Source of the DNA: a bacterium
GTDB lineage: Bacteria > Bacteroidota > Bacteroidia > Bacteroidales > Bacteroidaceae
DNA: 41,976 bases
Assembly (NCBI GenBank): GCA_004559785.1
Contig: SFXD01000005.1
Location: 1 to 41,976 of the forward strand
Direction of reading: 5' to 3'
Position numbers and translations under genes: made by a program
In this document: piece by piece, positions 8,483 through 16,031 of the stretch
How the letters are laid out: each line of letters starts with the position of its first letter
Numbering within the stretch: the stretch's first letter is position 1
Notes under the pieces: model-generated
Databases searched by the model: none
What the model was told of the DNA's origin: nothing
The model's input: the letters and a program-made list of their open reading frames with translations, nothing else

Positions 8483-10273
8483 CTACATCCTCTCGGGCAC
8501 TTCTATGCCGAGCAGTCCCATTCCGTTCCTCACCACCTGTCCCACTGCGGCTGACAGGGCAATCCTGAACCTGCGCTTCTTCTCGTCCGGTTCGCGCAGC
8601 ACGCTGAAGTCGTGGTAGAACTGGTTGTACTCCTTCACCAACTCGTAGCAGTAGTTTGCTATGCAACTTGGGTTGTAGTCGTTGCCGGCCTGACGCACGG
8701 TGTCCCTGAACCCATGCAGGTGCTGTATGAGCCCTATCTCCTTGTCGCTGAGCTCGGTATCTGTGTCGAGCGCAGCCAGATCCACGTCTCCTGCCTTGCG
8801 TAGGATGCTGCGTATGCGTGCGTACGTATATTGTATGAAGGGGCCGGTGTTTCCGTTGAAATCTATGCTCTCCTCGGGGTTGAACAGCATGTTCTTGCGT
8901 GCATCCACCTTGAGGATGAAGTACTTCAATGCCCCCATGCCCACTATGCGTGCTATCTCCTGCGCCTCCTCCTCGGTAATGTTCTCCAGTTTGTTCACCT
9001 TGTCTGCGCTCATCTGCCTTGCGTCGGCAATCATGGTGGCTATCAGATCGTCGGCATCCACCACGGTACCCTCGCGGCTCTTCATCTTGCCGTTGGGCAG
9101 TTCCACCATTCCGTACGAGAAGTGGACGAGGTCCTTGCCCCACTTGAATCCCAGTTTGTCGAGCAGAATGGACAGCACCTGGAAGTGGTAGTTCTGCTCG
9201 TTGCCCACCACGTATATCATCTTGTCTATGGGATAGTCCTGGAACCTCAGCTTTGCCGTGCCAATGTCCTGCGTCATGTACACGCTGGTGCCGTCCGAGC
9301 GCAGCAGTAGCTTCTCGTCGAGCCCCTCCTTGGTGAGGTCAGCCCAGACGGAGTTGTCATCCCTGCGGTAGAAGAGTCCCTTGGCAAGCCCCTCCTCCAC
9401 CTTCTCCTTGCCTTCGAGGTAGGTCTCGCTCTCGTAGTATATCTTGTCGAATCCCACGCCCAGGGCCTTGTACGTCTGGTCGAAGCCTGCATACACCCAT
9501 TCGTTCATCCTGCGCCACAGGTCACGCACCTCCGGGTCGTTGTTCTCCCACTTCACCAGCATCTCGTGCGCCTCCTTGATGAGCGGAGCCTCCTGCTTTG
9601 CTGTTTCCTCGTCCATGCCCTGCTCCACGAGCTGGCTGACCTCCTGGCGGTAGTGTTTGTCGAACGCCACGTAATAGTCGCCTATCAGGTGATCGCCCTT
9701 CTTGCCGCTCGTCTCAGGAGTCTCGCCGTTGCCGTACTTCAGCCATGCCAGCATACTCTTGCAGATATGTATTCCACGGTCGTTCACGATGTTAGTTTTC
9801 ACCACCCTGTTTCCGTTTGCCTGCATCACGTTAGCCAGAGCCCATCCCAGGAGGTTGTTCCTCACGTGTCCCAGGTGCAATGGCTTGTTGGTATTGGGGC
9901 TGGAGTACTCTATCATCACCAGCGGGCTTTCCTCCGTGACGGGGACGAACCCGTAGGTTGGGTCCTGCCTTATCTCCTGCAGTAGGCTAATCCACTGGGA
10001 CGTGGCGATGGAGAGGTTCAGGAATCCGTTTATGGCATTGTATCCTGCCACCACCTCGGGCACCTTGCCAACGAGGTACTCTCCTATCTCGCGTGCCGTA
10101 TCCTCGGGTTTCTTCCTGCTTATCCTCAGCAGGGGGAATACCACGAGGGTCAGCTGCCCCTCGAATTCCGGGCGTGTCGCCTGCAGCTGCAGCACACCTT
10201 CGCCCACACTCTGTCCGTACAATTCCTCCACTCCTGCCCTGACGGCATGGAGTATCTTGTCTGCTATTTCCAT
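8483..10273 (-). CDS. argS: Arginyl-tRNA synthetase
   Basis: A 596-residue class Ia aminoacyl-tRNA synthetase that charges tRNA-Arg in the cytosol. It shows the N-terminal additional domain (about residues 5-85), the HIGH-type motif HLGH at residues 133-136 within SSPNTNKPLHLGH, the KMSKS-equivalent KMKSREG near residues 392-398, and a C-terminal anticodon-binding domain ending in GLLGIEVPERM. Length is normal for the family. It is transcribed from the near-consensus promoter at 10318-10349. A tRNA-Arg gene lies about 1 kb away on the other strand. Confidence 0.97.
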   Translation of the reverse strand: MEIADKILHAVRAGVEELYGQSVGEGVLQLQATRPEFEGQLTLVVFPLLRISRKKPEDTAREIGEYLVGKVPEVVAGYNAINGFLNLSIATSQWISLLQEIRQDPTYGFVPVTEESPLVMIEYSSPNTNKPLHLGHVRNNLLGWALANVMQANGNRVVKTNIVNDRGIHICKSMLAWLKYGNGETPETSGKKGDHLIGDYYVAFDKHYRQEVSQLVEQGMDEETAKQEAPLIKEAHEMLVKWENNDPEVRDLWRRMNEWVYAGFDQTYKALGVGFDKIYYESETYLEGKEKVEEGLAKGLFYRRDDNSVWADLTKEGLDEKLLLRSDGTSVYMTQDIGTAKLRFQDYPIDKMIYVVGNEQNYHFQVLSILLDKLGFKWGKDLVHFSYGMVELPNGKMKSREGTVVDADDLIATMIADARQMSADKVNKLENITEEEAQEIARIVGMGALKYFILKVDARKNMLFNPEESIDFNGNTGPFIQYTYARIRSILRKAGDVDLAALDTDTELSDKEIGLIQHLHGFRDTVRQAGNDYNPSCIANYCYELVKEYNQFYHDFSVLREPDEKKRRFRIALSAAVGQVVRNGMGLLGIEVPERM

Positions 10274-10317
10274 CTTTACTTGCTGTTTTCTACTTGGCTA
10301 TGTTATGAATTCGGCTA

Positions 10318-10349
10318 CAAAAGTACTGCTTTTTATCGAGACGTACAAA
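10318..10349 (-). promoter_or_regulatory. Bacteroidetes-type promoter for argS
   Basis: On the minus strand TTTG (10346-10349) is followed by exactly 20 bases and TACTTTTG (10318-10325). It lies about 45 bases upstream of the argS start at 10273 and matches the TTTG-N19-21-TAnnTTTG pattern. Confidence 0.72.
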
Positions 10350-10512
10350 TTTTCTGATAAGCAAGAGGAGAGGGAATGCCTGCATTCACTATCCCGAGCG
10401 GAAAACCGACCGAGCAGCGAGAGCCGTCAAGCTCGCATGAACGGCAGAGTCGCAAGGGAGGAAGACGAAGTCAAAAAGTCTCAAACTTTTTCCATCGTTT
10501 TCACGCTTTTCC
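10350..10512. other. Gene-free divergent interval with weak hairpins
   Basis: This sits between the argS promoter and the promoter of the plus-strand gene at 10610. It contains a small perfect hairpin, AAAAAGT (10473-10479) and ACTTTTT (10485-10491) around a 5-base loop, and a GCCGT/ACGGC pair (10423-10427 and 10441-10445). No convincing gene or known RNA family is visible. Confidence 0.4.
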
Positions 10513-10543
10513 TTGCACATAACGGAGCAAATGACTACCTTTG
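10513..10543 (+). promoter_or_regulatory. Probable promoter for the SecB-like gene
   Basis: TTG (10513-10515), a 20-base spacer and TACCTTTG (10536-10543) match the Bacteroidetes pattern and point to the gene starting at 10610, leaving a leader of about 60 bases. Confidence 0.6.
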
Positions 10544-10609
10544 CATGCGAGAAGAACCGTATGGCAAGCTCCGGGGCTTCTCTCTTGAACCAATATAATA
10601 AAATGTATT

Positions 10610-11098
10610 ATGGATAAACAGAAACAAATCCAAATCCAGTTCAGGCTACTGGACATACAGCAACTGCAGTTCGTGAACCTCGCCAGCAAGTGGCCCGATG
10701 GAGAAATGCAAATCAACAACCAGATCCAGTTCAACTGCGAGACGGACAAGCGCATCGTACATTGCAAGACCCACTTCGAGTACAAGAAGAACGACATCAC
10801 CCAACTGCTCTTCAGCGTGCAGACCACGTTCGAGTTCGCACGCGAGGGCTGGAGCGCAATGTACCAGCTCGACGGCGACCAATGGATATTGCCCGCAGGT
10901 CTCGTACAGCACATGGCAGACCTCACCATAGGCTCAGCACGCGGCATCCTCGCCGTACGCAGCGAGGAGGAAGAGGGATTGCCAAAACTGCTGCTGCCCC
11001 TCGTCAACCCTGCCCAGGTGCTGAAGAACAACCTTTGCTTCAAGCGCAACATAGCTCCCGAAGGGGTTGGGATGGGCGGAACCAATGGCAACGCCTAA
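10610..11098 (+). CDS. Small conserved protein, possible SecB-like fold
   Basis: A 162-residue soluble protein with no signal peptide or membrane segment. It alternates short beta-like stretches (IQIQFRLLDI, HCKTHFEYKK, LLFSVQTTFEF) and then has a long segment, LTIGSARGILAVR, ending in LLPLVNPAQVL. The order of beta strands followed by a helix and a Pro-Val-Asn-Pro segment recalls the SecB chaperone, whose corresponding part ends in APVNF. I therefore suggest a SecB-fold chaperone or toxin-antitoxin-like chaperone, but no residue proves it. It stands alone between argS and a tRNA gene, with its own promoter. Confidence 0.6.
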   Translation: MDKQKQIQIQFRLLDIQQLQFVNLASKWPDGEMQINNQIQFNCETDKRIVHCKTHFEYKKNDITQLLFSVQTTFEFAREGWSAMYQLDGDQWILPAGLVQHMADLTIGSARGILAVRSEEEEGLPKLLLPLVNPAQVLKNNLCFKRNIAPEGVGMGGTNGNA

Positions 11099-11193
11099 AG
11101 GCATAAGCCCTGCCAGCATCGCATTTTCGGCCGCAGGAAAGGCAAGTCTCGTCCTTTTTTTCAACCACAAGTCATAAAAAGATGGCAAACGTC

Positions 11194-11223
11194 TTGCCGT
11201 TACAGAAAATTTGACTATCTTTG
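11194..11223 (+). promoter_or_regulatory. Promoter for tRNA-Arg
   Basis: TTG (11194-11196), a 19-base spacer and TATCTTTG (11216-11223) lie 27 bases before the mature tRNA start, which fits the Bacteroidetes promoter pattern and a short tRNA leader. Confidence 0.65.
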
Positions 11224-11250
11224 CACCCGAAATTTGCAAAAACATAGGTT

Positions 11251-11322
11251 GCTCCTGTAGTTCAATGGATAGAACAACGGTTTCCTAAACCGTCGATCCG
11301 GGTTCGATTCCCGGCGGGAGTA
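11251..11322 (+). tRNA. tRNA-Arg (anticodon CCT)
   Basis: A 72-base cloverleaf. The acceptor arm pairs positions 11251-11257 with 11315-11321 (with G-T wobbles) and A11322 is the discriminator. The D arm is GTTC/GAAC. The anticodon stem ACGGT/ACCGT (11277-11281 and 11289-11293) encloses the loop TTCCTAA, giving anticodon CCT, which reads AGG codons as Arg. The T arm CCGGG/CCCGG surrounds TTCGATT. CCA is not encoded. Confidence 0.95.
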
Positions 11323-11326
11323 CAAA

Positions 11327-11371
11327 GAACGGAGCAGACCCCCTGCGGGGTTTGCTCCGTTCCTTTTTTTT
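11327..11371 (+). terminator. Rho-independent terminator after tRNA-Arg
   Basis: A 10-bp perfect outer stem, GAACGGAGCA (11327-11336) with TGCTCCGTTC (11353-11362), is extended by an inner CCCC/GGGG pair and followed by a run of eight T (11364-11371). This is a strong intrinsic terminator directly after the tRNA. Confidence 0.88.
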
Positions 11372-11410
11372 GTCTGCACGCCCCCGGCCTATGAGGTGCG
11401 CCGGTTGTGC

Positions 11411-11900
11411 CTACTTCCAGTCGAACCTTATGGTGCAATCCTTGTCGAATGTCGTTTCCGAGTACTTCTGCCCGTAATCAGCCCCCCTATACCTTGAGAC
11501 GGCGATGTCCCTGACGTGCTCCTTTACTACGGGCAACGAGAGGTGCAGGGGGGGGGCATCAATAATCGTCGTCGACCGTTGACATGCCGAAGTACCTGCG
11601 TCCGCCTATCTTGGAGGTAGACTTCTTGCCCGTCTTGTGGTTGGTGAGGATAGCCACCACGTTGCCGTCCATCTCGCCGAAGTATCTCTCGTCGAACCTG
11701 CTGACGGAATGGCTCAGGAACGTGAGGTCGAGCTCCCCTCTCAGTTCGAACGTAGCATCGGGGTACTTGCTTAGGCTGCCGCCCAGTTCCTCCTGCTGCT
11801 TCTCGGGGTTCAGGCGGTAGCTTATGTCATAGGAGATATGCGCTATCCCCGGTAGAAGGCAGCTCGCCTTGCTCCAAGCAATCTGGTACGGGCACTGCAC
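11411..11900 (-). pseudogene. Broken hypothetical gene with frameshift
   Basis: The first part (11559-11900) is an open frame of 113 residues that opens with GTG and lacks a convincing N terminus; an in-frame stop lies just upstream. It ends in the TGA at 11559-11561. Beyond a run of nine G (plus strand, 11548-11556) a second frame continues with natural-looking protein (LHLSLPVVKEHV through TIRFDWK) to a TAG at 11411-11413. The two parts look like one gene split by a frame change just before the stop. I do not recognise the family. The visible composition is soluble, with an Arg/Lys-rich middle. It is likely a decayed gene or assembly error. Confidence 0.5.
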
Positions 11901-12042
11901 GCATGTTGCAATATGTCATTTGCACAGTCTTATTTGCGATAATTTATAACGCCAAGGACAAGAAAACGTATCATTTTAACAGTAATTGCGGCAAAAAACA
12001 AAATATCCTGTCTGCCGTGGGTGGATATTGGCATAATTGTTG

Positions 12043-12050
12043 TACCTTTG
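12043..12050 (+). promoter_or_regulatory. Possible -7 element of the korAB promoter
   Basis: TACCTTTG (12043-12050) lies about 43 bases upstream of korA and matches the Bacteroidetes -7 box TAnnTTTG. No good TTTG sits at the usual distance upstream, so this is a half match. Confidence 0.45.
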
Positions 12051-12092
12051 TGGCGGAAAAGAGCTATTGTACAACAACAACATACGCAGCTT

Positions 12093-13943
12093 ATGGCAGA
12101 CAGTTTAGACATCAAGGAAAGAGAGTCCGTAGTGGTCCGCTTCTCGGGCGACTCGGGCGACGGTATGCAACTTGCCGGCAACATTTTCTCCACCGTGTCG
12201 GCCACGGTGGGCAACAGTATCAGTACATTCCCCGACTATCCTGCCGACATCAGGGCTCCGCAAGGCTCCCTGACCGGAGTGTCGGGATTCCAGGTCCACA
12301 TAGGTGCAGGCCAAGTCTTCACGCCGGGCGACCAGTGCGACGTGCTCGTGGCGATGAACGCAGCCGCCCTGAAGACTCAGTATAGGTATGCCAAGCCGGG
12401 TGCCGCCATCATCGTGGACACGGACAGCTTTGGGCCCAAGGACTTGGAGAAGGCACAGTTCCAGACCGCCGACTACCTCGGCGAGATGGGCATAGACCCC
12501 GACCGCGTCATCGCATGCCCACTGACGAGCATGGTGAAGGAGTGCCTCAAGGACAGCGGAATGGACGTGAAGAGCATCCTGAAGTGCCGCAACATGTTCG
12601 CCCTGGGACTGGTCTGCTGGCTGTTCGACCGCGACCTGGAAGTGGCATTCAACTACCTGCGCGAGAAATTCGCCAAGAAGCCCGGCGTGGCTGAGGCAAA
12701 CATCAAGGTCATACAGGCAGGGTACGACTACGGGCACAACACCCACTCGAGCGTAGCCAACGTATACCGCATAGAGACCAAGCACAAGGTGCCCGGCAGG
12801 TACATGGACATCACGGGCAACAAGGCTACGGCATACGGATTCATTGCCGCCGCCGAGAAGGCAGGACTGAAACTGTACCTCGGCTCATACCCCATCACCC
12901 CTGCCACGGACGTGCTGCACGAACTGTCGAAGCACAAGAGCCTGGGAGTGACCACAGTGCAATGCGAGGACGAGATAGCGGGATGCGCCTCCGCCGTGGG
13001 GGCGTCCTTTGCGGGAGCCTTGGCGGTGACCAGCACGTCGGGACCTGGCATCTGCCTCAAGAGCGAGGCAATGAACCTGGCAGTCATCATGGAGCTGCCC
13101 TTGGTGGTGCTGGACGTGCAACGCGGCGGACCTGCCACGGGACTGCCCACCAAGAGCGAGCAGACCGACCTGCTGCAGGTGCTGTTCGGCCGCAACGGCG
13201 AGAGCCCCATGCCGGTAATGGCAGCCACGAGCCCCACCGACTGCTTCGACGCCGCATACGAGGCGTGCAAGGTGGCCCTGGAGCACACCACGCCGGTGGT
13301 ACTGCTGACGGATGCCTACGTGGCCAACGGTTCGGGAGCATTCAGGCTGCCTGACCTCAGCAGCTACCCGAGCATCAACCCACCATACGTGCCCGAGGAG
13401 CTGAAGGGCAAGTGGACGCCCTACATGAGGGCCGAGAACGGCACCCGCTACTGGGCAGTGCCCGGACGGGAAGGCTTCGAGCACATCCTGGGCGGACTGG
13501 AGAAGGACGACAAGACAGGCGCCATCAGCACCAATCCCGAGAACCACGACCTCATGACACGCAAGCGCGCGCAGAAGATACAGAACATACCCGTGCCCGA
13601 CCTGGAGGTGCTGGGAGACAAGGACGACGCAGAACTGCTGATAGTGGGATTCGGCGGCACCTACGGACACCTCAGGGCCACCATGGACGAGATGCGCCGT
13701 GAGGGCAAGAAGGTGGCCATGGCACACTTCCGCTATATCAATCCCCGGCCACGCAACACGGCACAGGTGCTGAAGGCATACCCCAAGGTGGTGGTGGCCG
13801 AGCAGAACATGGGGCAGCTGGCAGGATGGCTGCGCATGAAGGTGGACAACTTCGTGCCATACCAGTACAACGAGGTGAAGGGACAGCCCTTCAAGGTGGC
13901 CGAGCTGAAAGAGGCATTCAACGCATTAATCACAAAACAGTAA
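12093..13943 (+). CDS. korA: 2-oxoacid:ferredoxin oxidoreductase, fused gamma-alpha subunit
   Basis: A 616-residue subunit of 2-oxoglutarate (2-oxoacid):ferredoxin oxidoreductase, which interconverts 2-oxoglutarate with succinyl-CoA, CO2 and reduced ferredoxin. The N-terminal gamma domain starts with VVVRFSGDSGDGMQLAG (about residues 12-30). The alpha domain begins near residue 205 with TGNKATAYGFIAAAEKAG and contains YPITPATDVLHEL and the ECEDE-type segment VQCEDEIAGCASAVGAS. I chose the ATG at 12093 because MADSLDIKERESVVVRF begins directly before the conserved domain; an in-frame extension upstream to 12021 looks non-coding. It is followed 21 bases later by the beta subunit. Confidence 0.94.
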   Translation: MADSLDIKERESVVVRFSGDSGDGMQLAGNIFSTVSATVGNSISTFPDYPADIRAPQGSLTGVSGFQVHIGAGQVFTPGDQCDVLVAMNAAALKTQYRYAKPGAAIIVDTDSFGPKDLEKAQFQTADYLGEMGIDPDRVIACPLTSMVKECLKDSGMDVKSILKCRNMFALGLVCWLFDRDLEVAFNYLREKFAKKPGVAEANIKVIQAGYDYGHNTHSSVANVYRIETKHKVPGRYMDITGNKATAYGFIAAAEKAGLKLYLGSYPITPATDVLHELSKHKSLGVTTVQCEDEIAGCASAVGASFAGALAVTSTSGPGICLKSEAMNLAVIMELPLVVLDVQRGGPATGLPTKSEQTDLLQVLFGRNGESPMPVMAATSPTDCFDAAYEACKVALEHTTPVVLLTDAYVANGSGAFRLPDLSSYPSINPPYVPEELKGKWTPYMRAENGTRYWAVPGREGFEHILGGLEKDDKTGAISTNPENHDLMTRKRAQKIQNIPVPDLEVLGDKDDAELLIVGFGGTYGHLRATMDEMRREGKKVAMAHFRYINPRPRNTAQVLKAYPKVVVAEQNMGQLAGWLRMKVDNFVPYQYNEVKGQPFKVAELKEAFNALITKQ

Positions 13944-13964
13944 AAGAGAGAAAGGACAAGCATT

Positions 13965-14969
13965 ATGGCATATACTCAGAACGACTTCAAGAAAGGACAG
14001 CCAAGATGGTGTCCCGGATGCGGAGACCACTTCTTCCTCGCAAGCCTGCACAAGGCCATGGCAGAGATTGGCGTGGCACCACACAACGTGGCCGTGATTT
14101 CGGGCATAGGATGCTCGAGCCGACTGCCACACTACATGGCAACATACGGCATGAACACCATACACGGGCGTGCGGCGGCCATAGCCACAGGCGTGAAGGT
14201 GGCTAACCCCAACCTTGCCGTATGGCAGATAAGCGGCGACGGCGACGGACTTGCCATCGGGGGAAACCACTTCATACACGCCAACCGTAGGAACGTGGAT
14301 ATGAACATGATATTGCTCAACAACCGCATATACGGACTCACCAAGGGACAGTACAGCCCCACCTCGCCACGAGGCTTCGTCAGCAAGAGCAGCCCATACG
14401 GCACGGTGGAGGACCCCTTCCGGCCAGCCGAACTGTGCTTCGGGGCACGAGGGCATTTCTTCGCCCGCGCCGTGGCAACTGACGCACCCGCCACCATCGA
14501 GGTGCTGAAGGCCGCCTACAGGCACAAGGGCGCCAGCGTGTGCGAGATACTGCAGAACTGCGTCATCTTCAACAACGGCACGCACGATGCCGTATCTACC
14601 AAGGAGGGACGCGCCAAGAACGCCATCTACGTCGAGCACGGCAAGCCCCTCGTCTTCGGAGAGAACCGCGAGTACGGACTGGTGCAGGAGGGCTTCGGAC
14701 TCATGGTGGTGAAGATTGGCGAGGACGGCATCACTGAGCAGGACATACTCGTACACGACGCACACTGCGAGGATAACACGCTGCAACTGAAGCTCGCCCT
14801 GATGGGCAACGGCGACGGGTTCCCCGTGGCACTGGGCGTGATACGCGACGTGGAAGCCCCGACCTACGACGAATGCGTGACCGCACAGATAGAGGAGGTG
14901 AAGGCAGCAAAGAAATACCACTCCTTCGCCGAACTGCTGGAGACCAACGACATCTGGGAGGTGAAATAG
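13965..14969 (+). CDS. korB: 2-oxoacid:ferredoxin oxidoreductase, beta subunit
   Basis: A 334-residue thiamine-diphosphate-binding subunit that pairs with KorA. WCPGCGDHFFLASLH near residues 16-30 and SGIGCSSRLPHYMATYG near 46-62 are typical beta-subunit motifs, and GDGDGLAIGGNHFIH near 88-102 is the metal/ThDP-binding segment, followed by LLNNRIYGLTKGQYSPTS. Length is normal. No ferredoxin domain is fused, so a separate electron carrier is needed. It forms a two-gene unit with korA; a hairpin lies at 14997-15030. Confidence 0.95.
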   Translation: MAYTQNDFKKGQPRWCPGCGDHFFLASLHKAMAEIGVAPHNVAVISGIGCSSRLPHYMATYGMNTIHGRAAAIATGVKVANPNLAVWQISGDGDGLAIGGNHFIHANRRNVDMNMILLNNRIYGLTKGQYSPTSPRGFVSKSSPYGTVEDPFRPAELCFGARGHFFARAVATDAPATIEVLKAAYRHKGASVCEILQNCVIFNNGTHDAVSTKEGRAKNAIYVEHGKPLVFGENREYGLVQEGFGLMVVKIGEDGITEQDILVHDAHCEDNTLQLKLALMGNGDGFPVALGVIRDVEAPTYDECVTAQIEEVKAAKKYHSFAELLETNDIWEVK

Positions 14970-14996
14970 CCTCCCCCGACACCAAACTGACCCCAT

Positions 14997-15030
14997 TTCT
15001 GCCCTGTATGGTACGCCACACGGGGCAGAA
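14997..15030 (+). terminator. Hairpin after korB, possible terminator
   Basis: An 11-bp stem pairs TTCTGCCCTGT (14997-15007) with ACGGGGCAGAA (15020-15030), with one G-T pair. No long T run follows, so termination would be weak or factor-assisted. Confidence 0.5.
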
Positions 15031-15032
15031 TT

Positions 15033-15056
15033 GGTTACACGGTTACACGGTTACAC
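15033..15056. repeat. Three tandem GGTTACAC units (left arm)
   Basis: GGTTACAC occurs three times without spacing at 15033, 15041 and 15049, followed by GGGG. The same unit recurs in the opposite orientation (GTGTAACC) at 15185-15217, 15357-15364 and 15380-15387. Confidence 0.85.
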
Positions 15057-15093
15057 GGGGTGTTTTTGTAACCCTCCGTGCTGATACTATGGG

Positions 15094-15139
15094 CATTCTA
15101 TAAGTAAAATAAATAATTATTTATTTTACTTATAGAATG
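15094..15139. repeat. Perfect 46-bp AT-rich palindrome
   Basis: The 23 bases from 15094 to 15116 (starting CATTCTATAAG) are the exact reverse complement of 15117-15139 (ending CTTATAGAATG), with no loop. It lies between the two oppositely oriented octamer clusters. It has no adjacent T run, and a terminator for both converging units is only one possible reading. Confidence 0.85.
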
Positions 15140-15184
15140 AGGTGCTCATTTCTGGTGGGAAATACGCAAATGCAACATACCCCC

Positions 15185-15217
15185 GTGTAACCGTGTAACC
15201 GTGTAACTCGTGTAACC
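15185..15217. repeat. Four GTGTAACC-type units (right arm)
   Basis: GTGTAACC at 15185 and 15193, GTGTAACT at 15201, and GTGTAACC at 15210 after one extra base. Together with the left cluster at 15033-15056 they form a large inverted repeat around the palindrome. Two further single copies lie at 15357-15364 and 15380-15387. Confidence 0.82.
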
Positions 15218-15250
15218 GAACAGGCTTCCCCAGGGGGTGTAATTTTTTTC

Positions 15251-15280
15251 CTCCCGAGGAAAATATATTTTCCTCGGGAG
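15251..15280. repeat. Perfect 30-bp palindrome
   Basis: CTCCCGAGGAAAATA (15251-15265) is followed at once by its exact reverse complement (15266-15280). It lies 34 bases after the right octamer cluster. On the minus strand the downstream sequence is A-rich (complement of the T run at 15243-15249), so it may act as a terminator or a folded RNA element. Confidence 0.8.
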
Positions 15281-15420
15281 AGAAGTAGATTTTCCTCGCG
15301 TGCCGCCCCGAAATGCCGTTTTTTTTGTGGTTACAAAGTCCGTGTACCCCCCGTCCGTGTAACCGGGAGGGGCTGTCTCGTGTAACCACTGGAAAGGCTT
15401 CCCCGACATCCCGGACAACT

Positions 15421-15452
15421 ATTGCGGGAATGGGAAAACCGCCGTACCTTTG
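15421..15452 (+). promoter_or_regulatory. Orphan Bacteroidetes-type promoter
   Basis: ATTG (15421-15424), a 20-base spacer and TACCTTTG (15445-15452) match the Bacteroidetes pattern well. No plausible plus-strand gene follows; transcription would run antisense into the 3' end of the fur-like gene. Confidence 0.5.
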
Positions 15453-15542
15453 CACCGACGTCAAGCAATCGTTCTTTGAAATGCTTTCTGGGTTATGGCA
15501 AGAATTGGTTTCGCAGTCGGGGGTGTCACGTGCGGAACAGGC

Positions 15543-16016
15543 CTACCTGCCGGCCGTCCTGCAGGAGGCAGCAGAGCAGTCGGGGCAGACCCCCTTGATG
15601 ACGTAATTGGCAGAGACCATCGTGAAGCCCTCGGGCAACGCAACGCCCGGGATGGCAGTGCCATACAGGCAGAAGGTCCTCTGGCAAGCGATGCAATGGA
15701 AATGCGGATGCCTGTCCTCGGGAGTGCATTTCCCCCTGCCATGGCACACCTCGTACTTCAAGGCTCCGCTGCCATCCTCCAAGCCATGCACCAGATGGTG
15801 CCCCAGGAGGAGCGTCAGGGCACGGAATATCGTACTGCGGTCAGCCGTCACCATCCTCTCCTCCATATCCTTCAGGGACAGTGGGCGGTCGGCCTTGCAC
15901 AGCTCCCTGTACACCAGCAGGCGCATGGCGGTGGGCTTCACGCCCCTCTCCTGCAGCAGCGCCCCGTAGTCCTCCATGGTCTGCGGGGCATTCATGTCAT
16001 CCTTAGCCTTCATCAT
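15543..16016 (-). CDS. Fur family transcriptional regulator
   Basis: A 157-residue Fur/Zur/PerR-type repressor. An N-terminal winged helix (about residues 14-85) contains KPTAMRLLVYREL and ADRSTIFRALTLL, the recognition region. The C-terminal dimerisation domain has HPHFHCIACQRTFCL and a second CPDC pair, forming the structural zinc site. Such proteins sense iron, zinc or peroxide; the metal cannot be decided here. It starts 15 bases after the nucleoside-kinase stop and is the last gene of the sir2-kinase-fur run. No iron-transport gene is next to it. Confidence 0.9.
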   Translation of the reverse strand: MMKAKDDMNAPQTMEDYGALLQERGVKPTAMRLLVYRELCKADRPLSLKDMEERMVTADRSTIFRALTLLLGHHLVHGLEDGSGALKYEVCHGRGKCTPEDRHPHFHCIACQRTFCLYGTAIPGVALPEGFTMVSANYVIKGVCPDCSAASCRTAGR

Positions 16017-16031
16017 CGTGCCTCCACTCCG

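Noticed and set aside
11548..11556. G9 tract as a phase-variation switch
   Set aside because: The upstream coding frame ends before the tract on the coding strand, so changes in tract length cannot switch that product.
13926..14996. Minus-strand open frame of 356 codons opposite korB
   Set aside because: Antisense to korB, which has complete catalytic motifs; the translation is Cys/His/Val-rich and unlike a real protein.
15033..15387. CRISPR array
   Set aside because: Units are only 8 bp, tandem without spacers, occur in both orientations, and no cas gene is near.
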